Shown piece by piece: positions 7,762 through 16,904 of a stretch of 64,000 nucleotides of DNA; position 1 is the stretch's first letter; every line of letters starts with the position of its first letter. The stretch is from DATFVJ01 sp963851085 (lineage in GTDB: Bacteria > Actinomycetota > Actinomycetes > Streptosporangiales > Streptosporangiaceae). The stretch is taken from assembly GCA_963851085.1 (NCBI GenBank), contig CAWKNX010000016.1:372001-436000 (forward strand). The letters run 5' to 3'. A model generated the notes under the pieces. The model was not told the origin of the DNA and made no database searches. It saw only the letters and a list, made by a program, of their open reading frames with translations. A program made the translations under genes and the position numbers.

Positions 7762-8925
7762 TCAGCGGACGCCGTACAGGTGGTCGAGTGCGAGCTGGTC
7801 GAGGCGCTCATACGCCATGCCGCGTGCGGCGAGCGCGTCGATGTCCGGGGTGAAGCCACGCACATCGCGCCAGGTCTCGCCGTCGCCCAGGGTGGGCAGG
7901 GCCAGCTCAGGCACCCGCGAGGCGCCGAGCGCCTTCGCTACCTCGGGATCGGCACGGAACGCGCGCGACTTCTCCCGCAGGATCAGGTAATTGCGCATGC
8001 AGGCGGCGGCCGACTCCCAGACGCCGTCGTCGTCCTCGGTGCGCGGCGGTTTGAAGTCGAAGTGGATCGGCCCGGCGTAGTCGCTGTTGTCGAGCAGGTC
8101 CACGACCCAGAACGCGCCCCGCACGTTGCCCGCGCCGAAGCGCAGGTCCTGGTCGAAACGCGGGCCATTCTGCCCGTTGAGGTCGATGTGGAACAGCTTG
8201 CCGTGCCACAGCGCCTGTGCGATCCCGTGCGTGTAGTTGAGCCCGGCCATCTCCTCGTGCCCGACCTCGGGATTGAGCCCGACAAGCTCGGGATGCTCCA
8301 GCTCGTTGATGAACGCGAGCGCGTGACCCGCGGTTGGGAGCAGGATGTCACCGCGCGGCTCGTTCGGCTTGGGCTCGATCGCGAACCTGATGCTGTATCC
8401 CTGGTCGATGACGTACTGGCTGAGGACGTCGAGCGCCTCCTTGTATCTGTCCAGGGCGACGCGCATGTCCTTGGCGGCGCCGGATTCCGCACCCTCACGG
8501 CCGCCCCAGCAGACGTAGGTCTGCGCGCCGAGGTCGGCGGCGAGGTCCAGGTTGCGCATTACCTTCGCGATCGCGAACCTGCGCACGTCCCGCTCGTTGG
8601 CGGTGAAGCCGCCGTCCTTGAACATCGGGTGGCCGAACAAGTTGGTCGTCGCGGTCGTGACGACGAGCCCGGTGTCGGTCAGGGCGGTGCGGAACGCCGC
8701 TATGTCCCTGTCCCGGTCCGCTGGTGTGGCGTCGAATCCGAAGACGTCGTTGTCGTGGAAGTTGACGCCGTACGCGCCGATCTCGGCCAGCTTGCGCACC
8801 GCACGGTCGGCGGGCATCGGCGGGCGGATCGGGCCGCCGAAGACGTCGACGCCCTGCCAGCCCACGGTCCAGATGCCGAAAGAAAACCGATCATCCCGGC
8901 TTGGAGCGTACAGGTCATCGGCCAT
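7762..8925 (-). CDS. xylA: Xylose isomerase
   Basis: A 387-residue TIM-barrel enzyme converting D-xylose to D-xylulose (and glucose to fructose in vitro for the family). The active-site set is complete: His57 and Asp60 in NFHDNDVFGFD, metal-binding Glu184 and Lys186 in AIEPKPNEP, Glu220 and His223 in NPEVGHE, and Asp248/Asp258. The length is typical of actinobacterial class I enzymes. It is the last gene of a minus-strand operon behind a sugar ABC transporter, separated from the ATPase by 45 bases. This supports a role in catabolism of the transported sugar. Confidence 0.95.
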   Translation of the reverse strand: MADDLYAPSRDDRFSFGIWTVGWQGVDVFGGPIRPPMPADRAVRKLAEIGAYGVNFHDNDVFGFDATPADRDRDIAAFRTALTDTGLVVTTATTNLFGHPMFKDGGFTANERDVRRFAIAKVMRNLDLAADLGAQTYVCWGGREGAESGAAKDMRVALDRYKEALDVLSQYVIDQGYSIRFAIEPKPNEPRGDILLPTAGHALAFINELEHPELVGLNPEVGHEEMAGLNYTHGIAQALWHGKLFHIDLNGQNGPRFDQDLRFGAGNVRGAFWVVDLLDNSDYAGPIHFDFKPPRTEDDDGVWESAAACMRNYLILREKSRAFRADPEVAKALGASRVPELALPTLGDGETWRDVRGFTPDIDALAARGMAYERLDQLALDHLYGVR

Positions 8926-8970
8926 GGTGGCGGCTCCTTCCTCCGGGTTTCGGTGTACGCGCAGTCATCG

Positions 8971-9777
8971 TCACGCGGAACGCTGGCGCTCCTCAAGCGC
9001 CCTGCGGTACTCGAGGATGACGATGTCGTTCAGTTCCTGTACCGAGGTCTCCGCGCTGGGCTTGTCGAAAGTGATCTCTCCGTGCTGGAGCAGGTTCACC
9101 CGGTCGCAGATCTCGAGGACCTGGCCGTAGTTGTGCGCGATGATGATGATGGAGACGTCGCCGCGTTTCTTGAGGTCGCGCACCAGGTCGAGGATGAGCG
9201 CTGCCTCCTTGGCGCCCATGGCGGCCAGTGGCTCGTCGAGCAGCAGGATCTTCGCTTCGGAGTACACCGACCGCGCCACCGCGATCGCCTGTCGCTGTCC
9301 GCCGGACAGGCTGGCAACCGGGAGATCCACGGACTTCAGGCCGATGCCCATGTCGTCGAGGCGCTGCCGGGCGAGCCTGCGCATGCTCCGGTTGCTCAGC
9401 AGGGGCCAGCGCACCTTCTCCCGGTTGAGAAACATGTTGTGGTACACGCTGAGCTGGTTGATCAGGCCGAGGTCCTGGTAGACAACATCAATCCCCAGTG
9501 AGCGCGCATGGTCGACGGACCTGAGCGTGACCTCCTCCCCCCGCAGCAGGATCCGTCCCGCGTCGGGCGGGTGGAATCCACAGATGATCTTGATGAGGGT
9601 GGACTTGCCCGCGCCGTTGTCACCGAGCAGGCCGAGTACCTCGCCGCGGCGGAGATGCAGGTTGATGTCGGAGAGCGCGGTCACGGCGCCGAACCGCTTG
9701 GCGATGTGCTCGACCCGTAGCACGTCGGTGCCCGCGTCGGCGGGCGGCGCCTTGCCTTCCGGTGCGCTGGTGGTCAT
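8971..9777 (-). CDS. Sugar ABC transporter ATP-binding protein
   Basis: A 268-residue single-domain ABC ATPase. It has Walker A GDNGAGKST (about residues 52-60), a Q-loop (VVYQDLGL), signature LSGGQRQ, Walker B ILLLDEP with catalytic Glu, and the switch His in IIIAHN. It is a single cassette, unlike the double-cassette RbsA/XylG type, and resembles the short ATPases that partner BPD_transp_2 permeases in actinobacteria. The ATG at 9777 overlaps the permease stop as ATGA, so translation is probably coupled. It powers import for the permease and binding protein upstream. Confidence 0.9.
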   Translation of the reverse strand: MTTSAPEGKAPPADAGTDVLRVEHIAKRFGAVTALSDINLHLRRGEVLGLLGDNGAGKSTLIKIICGFHPPDAGRILLRGEEVTLRSVDHARSLGIDVVYQDLGLINQLSVYHNMFLNREKVRWPLLSNRSMRRLARQRLDDMGIGLKSVDLPVASLSGGQRQAIAVARSVYSEAKILLLDEPLAAMGAKEAALILDLVRDLKKRGDVSIIIIAHNYGQVLEICDRVNLLQHGEITFDKPSAETSVQELNDIVILEYRRALEERQRSA

Positions 9778-10823
9778 CGGGTCCTCCCCGCTTCCCGCAA
9801 CCGTGCTAGTTGCACGTTCGCGATCATCGCGATCAGGATCGCGAGGCCGAAGATGATGTTGATGGGGTTGGCGCTGACCCCCTTGATCTGGAAGCCGTCC
9901 AGGACGGTGGCCAGCACGATCGCGCCGAGGAAGCCGCCGATGATCGTACCCACGCCGCCGAGCATCGCGGTGCCACCGATGACCGCGGCGGCCACGGAGT
10001 AGAACATCGGGTTGAAGCCGCCGGAACTTGGATCGATCGTGTGAGTGTAGAACGCCACCTGGAGGCCGACGAGCGCCCCCATGAAGCTGGTGATCATGAA
10101 GTTGCCGTACTTGATCCTGGCCACGTTGATGCCGGCCTCTTTCGCCGCGAGCAGGTTGCCGCCCACCGCGATGGTGTGCAGGCCCCATTTGGTCCGGGTC
10201 AGGACGATGTGGAAGATCGCGACCAGGATGACCGCCCAGATGATCTGGGCCCATGGGTCCGCACCGATCCAGTTCCCGATCTTTGCAACGCTTGCCGGGA
10301 TGCTGGCCGGGTAGGCGTGGGACGTGGTGAGGATGAGCCCGTACAGAATGAAGGCCATCCCGAACGTCGTGATGAACGAGGGCACGCCGACCGTGACCGT
10401 GAAGAAGGCGTTGATCCAGCCGATCGCGAGGCCCAGGAGCAGCGTGAGCAGGATCGCCGGGATCCCAGGTACGTGGTAGAAGTCGATCAGGTAGTGCATG
10501 AAGAAGGGTGCGAATGTGTAGACGAAGCCCACCGACAGGTCGATCTCGCCGCAGATCAGCAGCAGCACCTCGCCGATCGCGATGATGATGATGGGCGCGG
10601 CATACCCGGACAACAGGTTCGACATGTTTGTCGTCGAGAAGAAGACCGACGTGCTGAGCCCGAAATAGAGCACAAGCGCGAGCGCGACCACGAAGACGGT
10701 CGCCTCGCGCTGCCGGATGAAGAGTGCTCCGCCGCTCCGGATGAATGTCCACGGATTCTTTTGCGGGCTCGGACCGCCCGGTCCTGAGACTGTCTCCGGC
10801 CGCTGCTCGGCGATCTCGCTCAC
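9774..10823 (-). CDS. Sugar ABC transporter permease (BPD_transp_2 family)
   Basis: About 349 residues with eight to ten hydrophobic helices and the ribose/xylose-type permease motif CGEIDLSVG followed by GWINAFFTVTVGVPSFI and the late ANPINIIFGLAILI segment. The start is a GTG at 10823 with a strong GGAGGT four bases upstream; the longer frame is not supported. It overlaps the ATPase start by four bases. As a membrane component it should pair with the binding protein encoded 119 bases upstream. The substrate is likely xylose or a related sugar by operon context, which is inference. Confidence 0.9.
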   Translation of the reverse strand: MSEIAEQRPETVSGPGGPSPQKNPWTFIRSGGALFIRQREATVFVVALALVLYFGLSTSVFFSTTNMSNLLSGYAAPIIIIAIGEVLLLICGEIDLSVGFVYTFAPFFMHYLIDFYHVPGIPAILLTLLLGLAIGWINAFFTVTVGVPSFITTFGMAFILYGLILTTSHAYPASIPASVAKIGNWIGADPWAQIIWAVILVAIFHIVLTRTKWGLHTIAVGGNLLAAKEAGINVARIKYGNFMITSFMGALVGLQVAFYTHTIDPSSGGFNPMFYSVAAAVIGGTAMLGGVGTIIGGFLGAIVLATVLDGFQIKGVSANPINIIFGLAILIAMIANVQLARLREAGRTR

Positions 10824-10942
10824 ATCGACCTCCTTTTCTCGTACACGCCAAGCCTTGCACATGTCCGGCGCGGCGGCGGGTACGGCCACAGGCCGTACCC
10901 GCCGCCGGGCTCAGCCGCCCAGGCCCGAAAGCTCGCGCCCGG

Positions 10943-12121
10943 TCATGTGCTGGTGGTAGCGATCGGGTTCTGGATCGCGCCGGATCGCGTGAGCACCTTC
11001 TGCTGGCTCGTCGAGCCCTCGTACCTGCTCGTCGTATCCAGGTACGGACCGACGTTGCTCTTGGTCACGAAGCTCAGGCCGGTGTCGGTGTTCGGCGGGA
11101 GCAACAGGCCTCCGGATATGTTGAAGAGGTAGAGGTAGAGCGTCGGCAGGAAGCCCTGCAGGTATGGCTCCTGGTCGATGGTGAATTCGGTAGTTCCGGC
11201 TTTGATGGCGTTCAGCGTGGGCGTTGTGAGGTCGAATCCGCCGGTCGGGATCTTCAGGCCGGTCTCCGTCACGGCTTGGCCGAGGAACCCGGTCGAGCCC
11301 GCGTCCACCGCGAACGCGCCCTTGAGGGTGCTCTTGTTCGCGAGCAGGTAGGCCTTTTCCGCCGAGAGTTCCACGCCCGTTGCGGCCCCGGTTGCGATCT
11401 CGGATACGTTGTAGCCCAATGGTTTGAGTACCGACGCGGCGCCGTCGTAGCGCGGCTGGATGTTCCCGGTGCCCGGGGTTGCGATGAAGATGACGACGTG
11501 TCCGGGGGTGGGGACGACGGACTTGATCCGCTGCCCGAGCTGCTGGCCCGACAGGTAGAGCGCCTGACCCACGTAGCACAGCCGGTTGGTGCCGATGTCC
11601 GGCACGCCGCCCGGCTTGTAGAGTCCGTCTGCGTTGTACGAAATGACGGGGATGCCAGCGTTCATGGCGTTGGCAACCGGCTGCGTGAACCCGGTGGAGC
11701 TGATCACCGTGGTCGCGATGCCGTTGGCCTTCGCGGCGATCGCCGTATTGAAGTAGGCCACCATCTCCGGGACGCTCGACGTCGACGCCGAGCCGCCCCA
11801 CTTCGGTGTGGGAATGCCGAGCAGCGCCGCGGCATCGGCGAACCCATACTGCGTGGGCACGAAGAACGGGTTGCTATAGACGTGGTTGACAAACCAGAAC
11901 TGCCACGCCGGCGTCTTCGGGAAGTTCCCTGCGACGCTCGCCGCGCTGCTGCTGCTTGTGCTCGATGGGCTACTGGATCCGGTGCACGCGCTGAGCAGCG
12001 CTGCAGCCGCGGCCGAAGCGCTGAAGAGCCCGGTGCCCGCCAGCAGCCGCCGGCGCGTGGGCCCATCCTTCATGTTGAGCGTTTGGATTGCCTCGTCGAC
12101 CTTAGGGTCGATCTTCTTCAT
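10943..12121 (-). CDS. Sugar ABC transporter substrate-binding lipoprotein (Peripla_BP_4 type)
   Basis: About 392 residues. The N terminus has a twin-arginine-like TRRRLLAG, a hydrophobic core and a lipobox LLSAC, followed by a serine-rich linker, so it is an exported lipid-anchored protein. The mature part has the periplasmic-binding fold of RbsB-like proteins (KANGIATTVISSTG, AGIPVISYNAD, GTGNIQPRYDGA). The ATG at 12121 has GGAGGT upstream (MKKIDPKVDEA). It is the first gene of the operon leading to the permease, ATPase and xylA. The segment between its stop and the permease start is short and has no strong terminator. Confidence 0.88.
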   Translation of the reverse strand: MKKIDPKVDEAIQTLNMKDGPTRRRLLAGTGLFSASAAAAALLSACTGSSSPSSTSSSSAASVAGNFPKTPAWQFWFVNHVYSNPFFVPTQYGFADAAALLGIPTPKWGGSASTSSVPEMVAYFNTAIAAKANGIATTVISSTGFTQPVANAMNAGIPVISYNADGLYKPGGVPDIGTNRLCYVGQALYLSGQQLGQRIKSVVPTPGHVVIFIATPGTGNIQPRYDGAASVLKPLGYNVSEIATGAATGVELSAEKAYLLANKSTLKGAFAVDAGSTGFLGQAVTETGLKIPTGGFDLTTPTLNAIKAGTTEFTIDQEPYLQGFLPTLYLYLFNISGGLLLPPNTDTGLSFVTKSNVGPYLDTTSRYEGSTSQQKVLTRSGAIQNPIATTST

Positions 12122-12853
12122 CACGGACCTCCAGGGATAGCGCCATGGATCAGGGTCGGACCCCGCCCCACGACCGACCGGCTTGCCAGCGGATATTGCG
12201 GTGCCACGCCGGCGTTTTGTAGCCGACGGCACCGGCGGAGAGTGGATACGTCGTACCGGATACGCGCTCCGGGATTGTCATGCAGGAAGCGCGATGCGGG
12301 CATGACGGACGCGCCGATGCCGCTGTCGGCATGGCACGGACCCCTCCGGTGCCCGAGATTCCGAGATCCTGTGGGAATCGGTGTCGCCGACCTCCGCGAC
12401 AGGACCAGGAGAACCGCCGGGCGAGCCCTTTCCCGCTCGCGTGCCCCGGGGTTCTCGCGAGCCGCGTCGGCGCTTTCGCCCAGGCAAACCGCGGTTGGCA
12501 GCACCGGGCTCTGCCGTTGCCGCGTCTCCCCCTGGTCACGACTTGCTGCATCGCCTGCCCTCGTGTTGGGGTTTGGTAGTTCGGGTGGGCTTTTGAAAGA
12601 TCGCCGCCCGACGTTAAGTCTGAAGATGATCGGCTGTCAAGGCAACGACCTTCCCCCGTGAACGTGCGCGTGTCAGGCGATTCCGATGCGGTCAGGGGCA
12701 GGGGATTGCGGCGCGGCGCAGCGGAAGTGGTTTCGCGATCCGACTGCTCGTGCGCGGAGCGCACCAGCACAGCCATGAGCGGCGCGGCGTCACACGACGC
12801 GTTCAGCCAGTCGCTCATCGAGTCACCAAGCTTCCGCTTTGGAGAGGTTAATA
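12122..12853. other. Long leader region upstream of the sugar operon
   Basis: About 730 bases without a convincing gene. A minus-strand frame stays open through it, but its composition (R, S, T, P-rich, no family features) argues against coding. The sugar operon probably has either a long 5' leader running from the operator region near 12860 or a second promoter closer to 12121. No riboswitch fold was recognised. Confidence 0.4.
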
Positions 12854-12883
12854 TGTTAGCGCTAACAACATGGCGACCTGCAA
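12853..12883 (-). promoter_or_regulatory. LacI-type operator overlapping a candidate minus-strand promoter
   Basis: TGTTAGCGCTAACA at 12854-12867 is a perfect 14-bp palindrome with the central CG typical of LacI/GalR-family operators. On the minus strand it overlaps a candidate -10 (TAACAT) with a candidate -35 (TTGCAG) 19 bases upstream. It points toward the xyl-type sugar operon, whose first start codon is ~730 bases away. The cognate regulator is not in the window. The promoter assignment is inference. Confidence 0.55.
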
Positions 12884-13294
12884 CGGTCGTGAGCCACACT
12901 GAGACCTCACTGAAACCACACTGAAACAACAGCGATGCTTTTGGAAGCCCCCGCCACCCTCGAACCGCAACAGATGTAGCGGCAGGGCAGCCCCAGATCG
13001 TAACGCGTGACCGCGGTGTTACTCAGATGTGCAGGACCCCCTGGTCCAGGGCCCGGACTGGACACGCCGAAGGGTCGCGGCCGTACCCGGTCCAGGGCCG
13101 GGCTGTGCTCGGAACAGGGCCGGGTCCGTACCCGGTCCAGGGCCAGTGCTGTACCCACGGGCCGGGCGGGCCGGGCGGGCCGGGCCGCCGGCCACCGGAC
13201 GCGGCACGGCGGAAGCACGGGGTGGCCCGGCGTGAGCATAGTGGTGGCCGGCGCGGAAAAGCTCACGGCGGCAGACGGAGAGCGGCAGACGGAG

Positions 13295-14053
13295 ATGGGA
13301 TTCGCGATGGCGTCCGCGACGCAGCGTGGCGCACCGGCCGGGCAGCCGGTCGTCTTCGACAGCCCGGTCGGATGGCTGGGTGTCGCTGTCTCGCCTGCCG
13401 GGCTCCGCCGGGTGCTGCTGCCGAATTCGGCTGGCCGTGCTGGCCGCGTGTCACCGCTCCTGCGCCCTGACGCGGCGGGCGGGCCGGGCAGGCCCGACGC
13501 GGCAACCGCGGCGGACGCCGCGGCCAGAGCGGACCCGACGGGCAGGCCCGACGCGGCGACCGGGCCGGACCCAGCTAGCGGGGCGAGCCCGGACAGCGCC
13601 GCCGGGCCGGACCAGGCCAGCGGGGCGGGCCCGGCGGCCGCTGTCGCCGCGGACAGCGCGGACGACCCGGTGGAGCCAGCCGGGTGGGCCGCCCGCGCGG
13701 TCGCGCAGATCTTGGAGTACCTGCGCGGCGATCGGCGTGAATTCGAGTTGCCGCTCGACCGTTCCGCGATCAGCGGCGATATGCGCGCGGTCCTCGACGA
13801 GCTCTGCGTCAGCGCCCCGTATGGCAAAGTGATCACTTACGGGGAGCTCGCGAGGCGGAGTGGCTGCCCGGGAGGCGCGCGAGCCGTTGGCCAGATCATG
13901 GCGCGGAATCCGCTTCCACTGGTTATCCCCTGTCACCGGGTGGTCGCCGTCGGTGATCTGGGCGGGTACGGCGGCGGGCTCGCCCTGAAGCGTCGGCTGC
14001 TGCGCCTGGAGGGCGCGCTGACCGAGCAGCTCAGCCTCCTCGGCGATCCCTGA
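13295..14053 (+). CDS. ogt: Methylated-DNA-protein-cysteine methyltransferase
   Basis: The C-terminal ~95 residues form the DNA-repair methyltransferase domain: YGKVITYGELARRSG, RAVGQIMARNPLPLVI and the active-site PCHRVV, whose cysteine takes the alkyl group from O6-alkylguanine. The N-terminal part has the short family strand DSPVGWLGVAVSPAGLRRVLLP. Between the two lies a ~60-residue alanine/glycine/proline/aspartate-rich insert made of degenerate GPD/AAD repeats, which is unusual. The start is uncertain: ATG 13295 (MGFAMASAT) is used, but GTG 13232 or ATG 13307 are possible. Upstream sequence 12884-13294 is repetitive and otherwise empty. Confidence 0.85.
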   Translation: MGFAMASATQRGAPAGQPVVFDSPVGWLGVAVSPAGLRRVLLPNSAGRAGRVSPLLRPDAAGGPGRPDAATAADAAARADPTGRPDAATGPDPASGASPDSAAGPDQASGAGPAAAVAADSADDPVEPAGWAARAVAQILEYLRGDRREFELPLDRSAISGDMRAVLDELCVSAPYGKVITYGELARRSGCPGGARAVGQIMARNPLPLVIPCHRVVAVGDLGGYGGGLALKRRLLRLEGALTEQLSLLGDP

Positions 14054-14135
14054 GGACGCGGACGGCCCGTGAAGACGCGGACGGCCCGTGAAGACGCGGC
14101 CGACCCCGCGGGAAGCGGGCGGGTAGGGGTGACCG

Positions 14136-14765
14136 TCAGTGACCTCGATCGATCCACTCCTGCAGGTGCGGCGCCTCCGCCGCGATCGTCGTGCTCGGAC
14201 CGTGACCCGTGTGGACCACCGTGGCGGGCGGCAGGGTGAGCAGACGGTCGCGGATCGAGGCGACGATCTGGCCGAAGTCAGAGTGGGACCGCCCGGTCGC
14301 GCCGGGGCCGCCGGCGAACAAGGTGTCACCGGTGAAGACCACACCAAGTTCCGGCAGGTAGAAACAGCACGCGCCCGGCGCGTGGCCTGGAGTGTGCAGC
14401 ACCCGCACCCCGGTGCCCGCGACCTCGATCACCTGGCCGTCACGCAAGTCGCCGTCCGGCCTGATGCCACGGTGTACCAACCGCCAGAGCACGAGGTCAT
14501 CGGGGTGCAGCAGCACCGGCGCACCAGTGGCATAGGCAAGCTCGGGAGCGACCCGCACGTGGTCGTCGTGTGCGTGGGTGGCGAGCAGGGCGACCACCCG
14601 CCGTCCCCCAACGACGTCCAGGATGGCCTTGACGTCATGCGGGGCGTCGATCACCACACACTCGTCGTCGTCACCGGCCACCCAGACGTTGTTGTCGACG
14701 TCGAAGGTCTGCCCGTCGAGCGAGAACGTCCCCGAGGTGACCGCGTGATCGATGCGAACGGGCAT
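14136..14765 (-). CDS. MBL-fold metallo-hydrolase paired with mscR
   Basis: A 209-residue metallo-beta-lactamase-fold protein with the metal-binding motif THAHDDH, a third histidine in HTPGHAPG, the aspartate in FTGDTLF and the late HTGHGPST. This is the glyoxalase-II-like subgroup. Its ATG shares a base with the stop of the mycothiol dehydrogenase gene (TGATG), so the two are translationally coupled. In this context it probably hydrolyses the formyl-mycothiol or a related thioester made by the dehydrogenase; that role is inferred from gene order. Confidence 0.85.
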   Translation of the reverse strand: MPVRIDHAVTSGTFSLDGQTFDVDNNVWVAGDDDECVVIDAPHDVKAILDVVGGRRVVALLATHAHDDHVRVAPELAYATGAPVLLHPDDLVLWRLVHRGIRPDGDLRDGQVIEVAGTGVRVLHTPGHAPGACCFYLPELGVVFTGDTLFAGGPGATGRSHSDFGQIVASIRDRLLTLPPATVVHTGHGPSTTIAAEAPHLQEWIDRGH

Positions 14766-15850
14766 CAGAAGGTCACCACGGAACGCAGTACGTCGCCGGC
14801 GTGCATCCGCGCGAAGGCCTCTTCCACCTGGTCGAGCCGGATCTCCTCGGACACGAACGCATCAAGGTCGAGCCGCCCCTGAAGGTAGAGGTCGACGAGC
14901 ATGGGGAAGTCGCGGCTCGGCAGGCAGTCGCCGTACCAGCTTGACTTCAGCGCACCGCCGCGGCCGAACAGATCAAGCAGCGGCATCTCGATGCGCATAT
15001 CCGGGGTCGGCACGCCGACGAGCACCACGGTGCCCGCGAGGTCGCGCGCGTAGAACGCCTGCTTCCAGGTCTCCGGCGTGCCCACGGCGTCGATGACGAC
15101 GTCCGCGCCCAACCCGCCTGTCAGTTCCCTGATCGCCTCCACGACGTCCGCCTCACGCGCGTTCACCACGTGCGTGGCGCCGAAACCGCGCGCCCACTCC
15201 AGCTTGCGCGGATCGGTGTCCACAGCGATGATCTTCGCCGCGTTCGCCAGCCGCGAGCCGGCCACCGCACCGTCACCCACCCCGCCGCAGCCGATCACCG
15301 CGACTGAGTCCCCCCTGGTCACGCCACCCGTGTTCATTGCTGCGCCGATGCCCGCCATCACGCCACAGCCGAGCAGGCCGACGGCGGAAGGCCGCGCGCT
15401 CGGGTCAACCTTGGTGGCTTGCCCCGCGTGCACCAGGGTCTTGTCCGCGAAGGCGCCGATACCGAGCGCCGCGGACAGCGGGGTGCTGTCGGTGAGGGTC
15501 ATCGGCTGCGCCGCGTTGTGCGTGCTGAAGCAGTACCAGGGCCTGCCACGTCTGCAGGCACGGCAGTTGCCGCAGACGGCGCGCCAGTTCAGCACCACGA
15601 AGTCGCCTGGCGCCAGATCAGTGACGCCGTCGCCCACCTCCTCCACGACGCCGGCGGCCTCATGCCCGAGCAGAAAGGGGAAGTCGTCGCTGATGCCGCC
15701 CTCGCGGTAGTGCAGATCGGTATGACATACACCGCACGCCTGCACACTGACCACGGCCTCGCCCGGACCTGGGTCGGGGATCAAAATGGTGGTGACCTCG
15801 ACAGGCGAGCCCTTGGCGGGGGCAATCACTGCGCGGACTTCCTGGGGCAT
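14765..15850 (-). CDS. mscR: S-(hydroxymethyl)mycothiol dehydrogenase
   Basis: A 361-residue zinc-dependent medium-chain alcohol dehydrogenase. The catalytic zinc ligands are in ACGVCHTDLHYREGG and GHEAAGVVEEVG. A structural zinc site CGNCRACRRGRPWYC and the Rossmann motif VIGCGGVGDGAVAG follow. The FSTHNAAQPMTLTDS segment is characteristic of mycothiol-dependent formaldehyde dehydrogenases, which also reduce S-nitrosomycothiol. The start ATG has AAGGAG upstream (MPQEVRAVIA). Together with the downstream MBL protein it forms a two-gene formaldehyde/nitrosothiol detoxification unit and shows the host makes mycothiol. Confidence 0.93.
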   Translation of the reverse strand: MPQEVRAVIAPAKGSPVEVTTILIPDPGPGEAVVSVQACGVCHTDLHYREGGISDDFPFLLGHEAAGVVEEVGDGVTDLAPGDFVVLNWRAVCGNCRACRRGRPWYCFSTHNAAQPMTLTDSTPLSAALGIGAFADKTLVHAGQATKVDPSARPSAVGLLGCGVMAGIGAAMNTGGVTRGDSVAVIGCGGVGDGAVAGSRLANAAKIIAVDTDPRKLEWARGFGATHVVNAREADVVEAIRELTGGLGADVVIDAVGTPETWKQAFYARDLAGTVVLVGVPTPDMRIEMPLLDLFGRGGALKSSWYGDCLPSRDFPMLVDLYLQGRLDLDAFVSEEIRLDQVEEAFARMHAGDVLRSVVTF

Positions 15851-16258
15851 GGCGCGCTCCTTGCTGCTGGCGGTGGCACGTACCAGGCCTAAGTTAGCCT
15901 GGTCACGCCTGCCGCCGCCCGCGACGTCATGACTGGCGATGCGGCAGAAATTGATCCTTAACGGCTGCCGCGGCGTGCCCGCCCAGCCGAGGCGCCACGC
16001 GGTCTCCGTGGAGGTTCCAGGGGATCGCCCCCCGGGCCAGCACCGCACGGCCCGACGTGCCGCCGACCGTAAAGCGCCACGCCCGTCGCGTCGGGATTCC
16101 GGGGGCGCAGCCCCACCCCGGGGGCACTCCGGACCTCTGCGGTCTGGAATCCCAGCGTGCACCCTGCGGTCCCACGATCGGCGCGCCACGCAGTAGCCGT
16201 TCGACACCGACAGGACACCGACCAAGTGGCGGTTGCGGATGATCCATTCGGCTATTCC
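15851..16258. other. Non-coding region upstream of mscR
   Basis: No gene recognised. It contains one copy of a short dispersed motif (ATCCTTAACGGCTGC at about 15954) and GC-rich imperfect hairpins around 16090-16150. The mscR promoter should lie within the first ~100 bases. Confidence 0.35.
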
Positions 16259-16476
16259 GTGATCGTGGTGGGTTACCCGTCACATCCGGTGCCCAACGGG
16301 CCGTGGATCATGATCCGGGCGATGGCCGCGGCCCGGGCAGCACCGGGCTTCATGATCGCGGTAACTTATCGGCAGTATGTGCGGAAAAGTTACCGCGATC
16401 ATGAAAGCCACCGTGGGTCAAGGCAATGGCACATAATGCACAGCCGTGCGATGCGCGGCTAACCCACCACGATCAT
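16259..16476. repeat. MITE-like element containing dispersed palindrome copy 2
   Basis: The inner palindrome has arms 16349-16367 (TTCATGATCGCGGTAACTT) and 16387-16405, perfect over 19 bp with a 19-base loop. Outside it, GTGATCGTGGTGGGTTA at 16259-16275 and its near-exact reverse complement at 16460-16476 form an outer inverted repeat (16 of 17 bases). The internal ~150 bases are shared with the region around the IS element at 41.2/42.9 kb. Nothing in it codes for protein. The nested inverted repeats suggest a small non-autonomous mobile or structured element. Confidence 0.7.
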
Positions 16477-16495
16477 GGACCGCGCACGGGAGACG

Positions 16496-16765
16496 GTGAC
16501 GGGTGGGGCGAGTGATTCAGACGGGACCGGGTGCTCGCCTGCCCGGCGGCCGGGCCCGTCATGACCCGCCCGGCTCCGCAGATTCAGTGACGGGTGGGGT
16601 GGATAGTTCAAATGGGACGGGGGCTCACTCGTCTGCCGACCGGGCCCGTCATGACCCGCCCGGCTCCGCAGATTCAGTGACGGGTGGGGTGGATAGTTCA
16701 AATGGGACGGGGGCTCACTCGTCTGCCGGCCGGGCCCGTCATGACCCGCCCGGCTCCGCGGATTC
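16496..16765. repeat. 90-bp tandem repeat, three copies
   Basis: Three tandem copies of a 90-base unit. Copies two and three are nearly identical (CGGGTGGGGTGGATAGTTCA recurs at 16591 and 16681) and copy one is diverged. Because 90 is a multiple of three, a reading frame stays open and gives a 30-residue repeat, but it has no family features. It lies between palindrome copy 2 and the 77-bp repeat. Confidence 0.8.
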
Positions 16766-16904
16766 TTGCCACCGATCCGGCTCGGGCGGTTACCTAGGGT
16801 GAGCCATGTCAGATGTTCCGTGCCGTCCCGGGCAAACCACCGCCTCCCACCACCACCACCTCCCCGCGGCGTCTTGGCCCACGTTTCCGCCGGGCGCGCC
16901 ACGC

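Noticed and set aside
10745..12661. Very long plus-strand frame opposite the sugar-binding protein and permease
   Set aside because: It is the antisense shadow of well-identified genes in a GC-rich genome.
12150..12929. Long minus-strand open frame upstream of the sugar-binding protein, with an ATG near 12820 after a candidate promoter
   Set aside because: Composition is R/S/T/P-rich, there is no family motif, and several frames are open here because of GC bias. Treated as leader region.
16503..16802. Open frame encoding a 30-residue repeat
   Set aside because: The frame is open only because the 90-bp repeat is a multiple of three; no start signal or domain.
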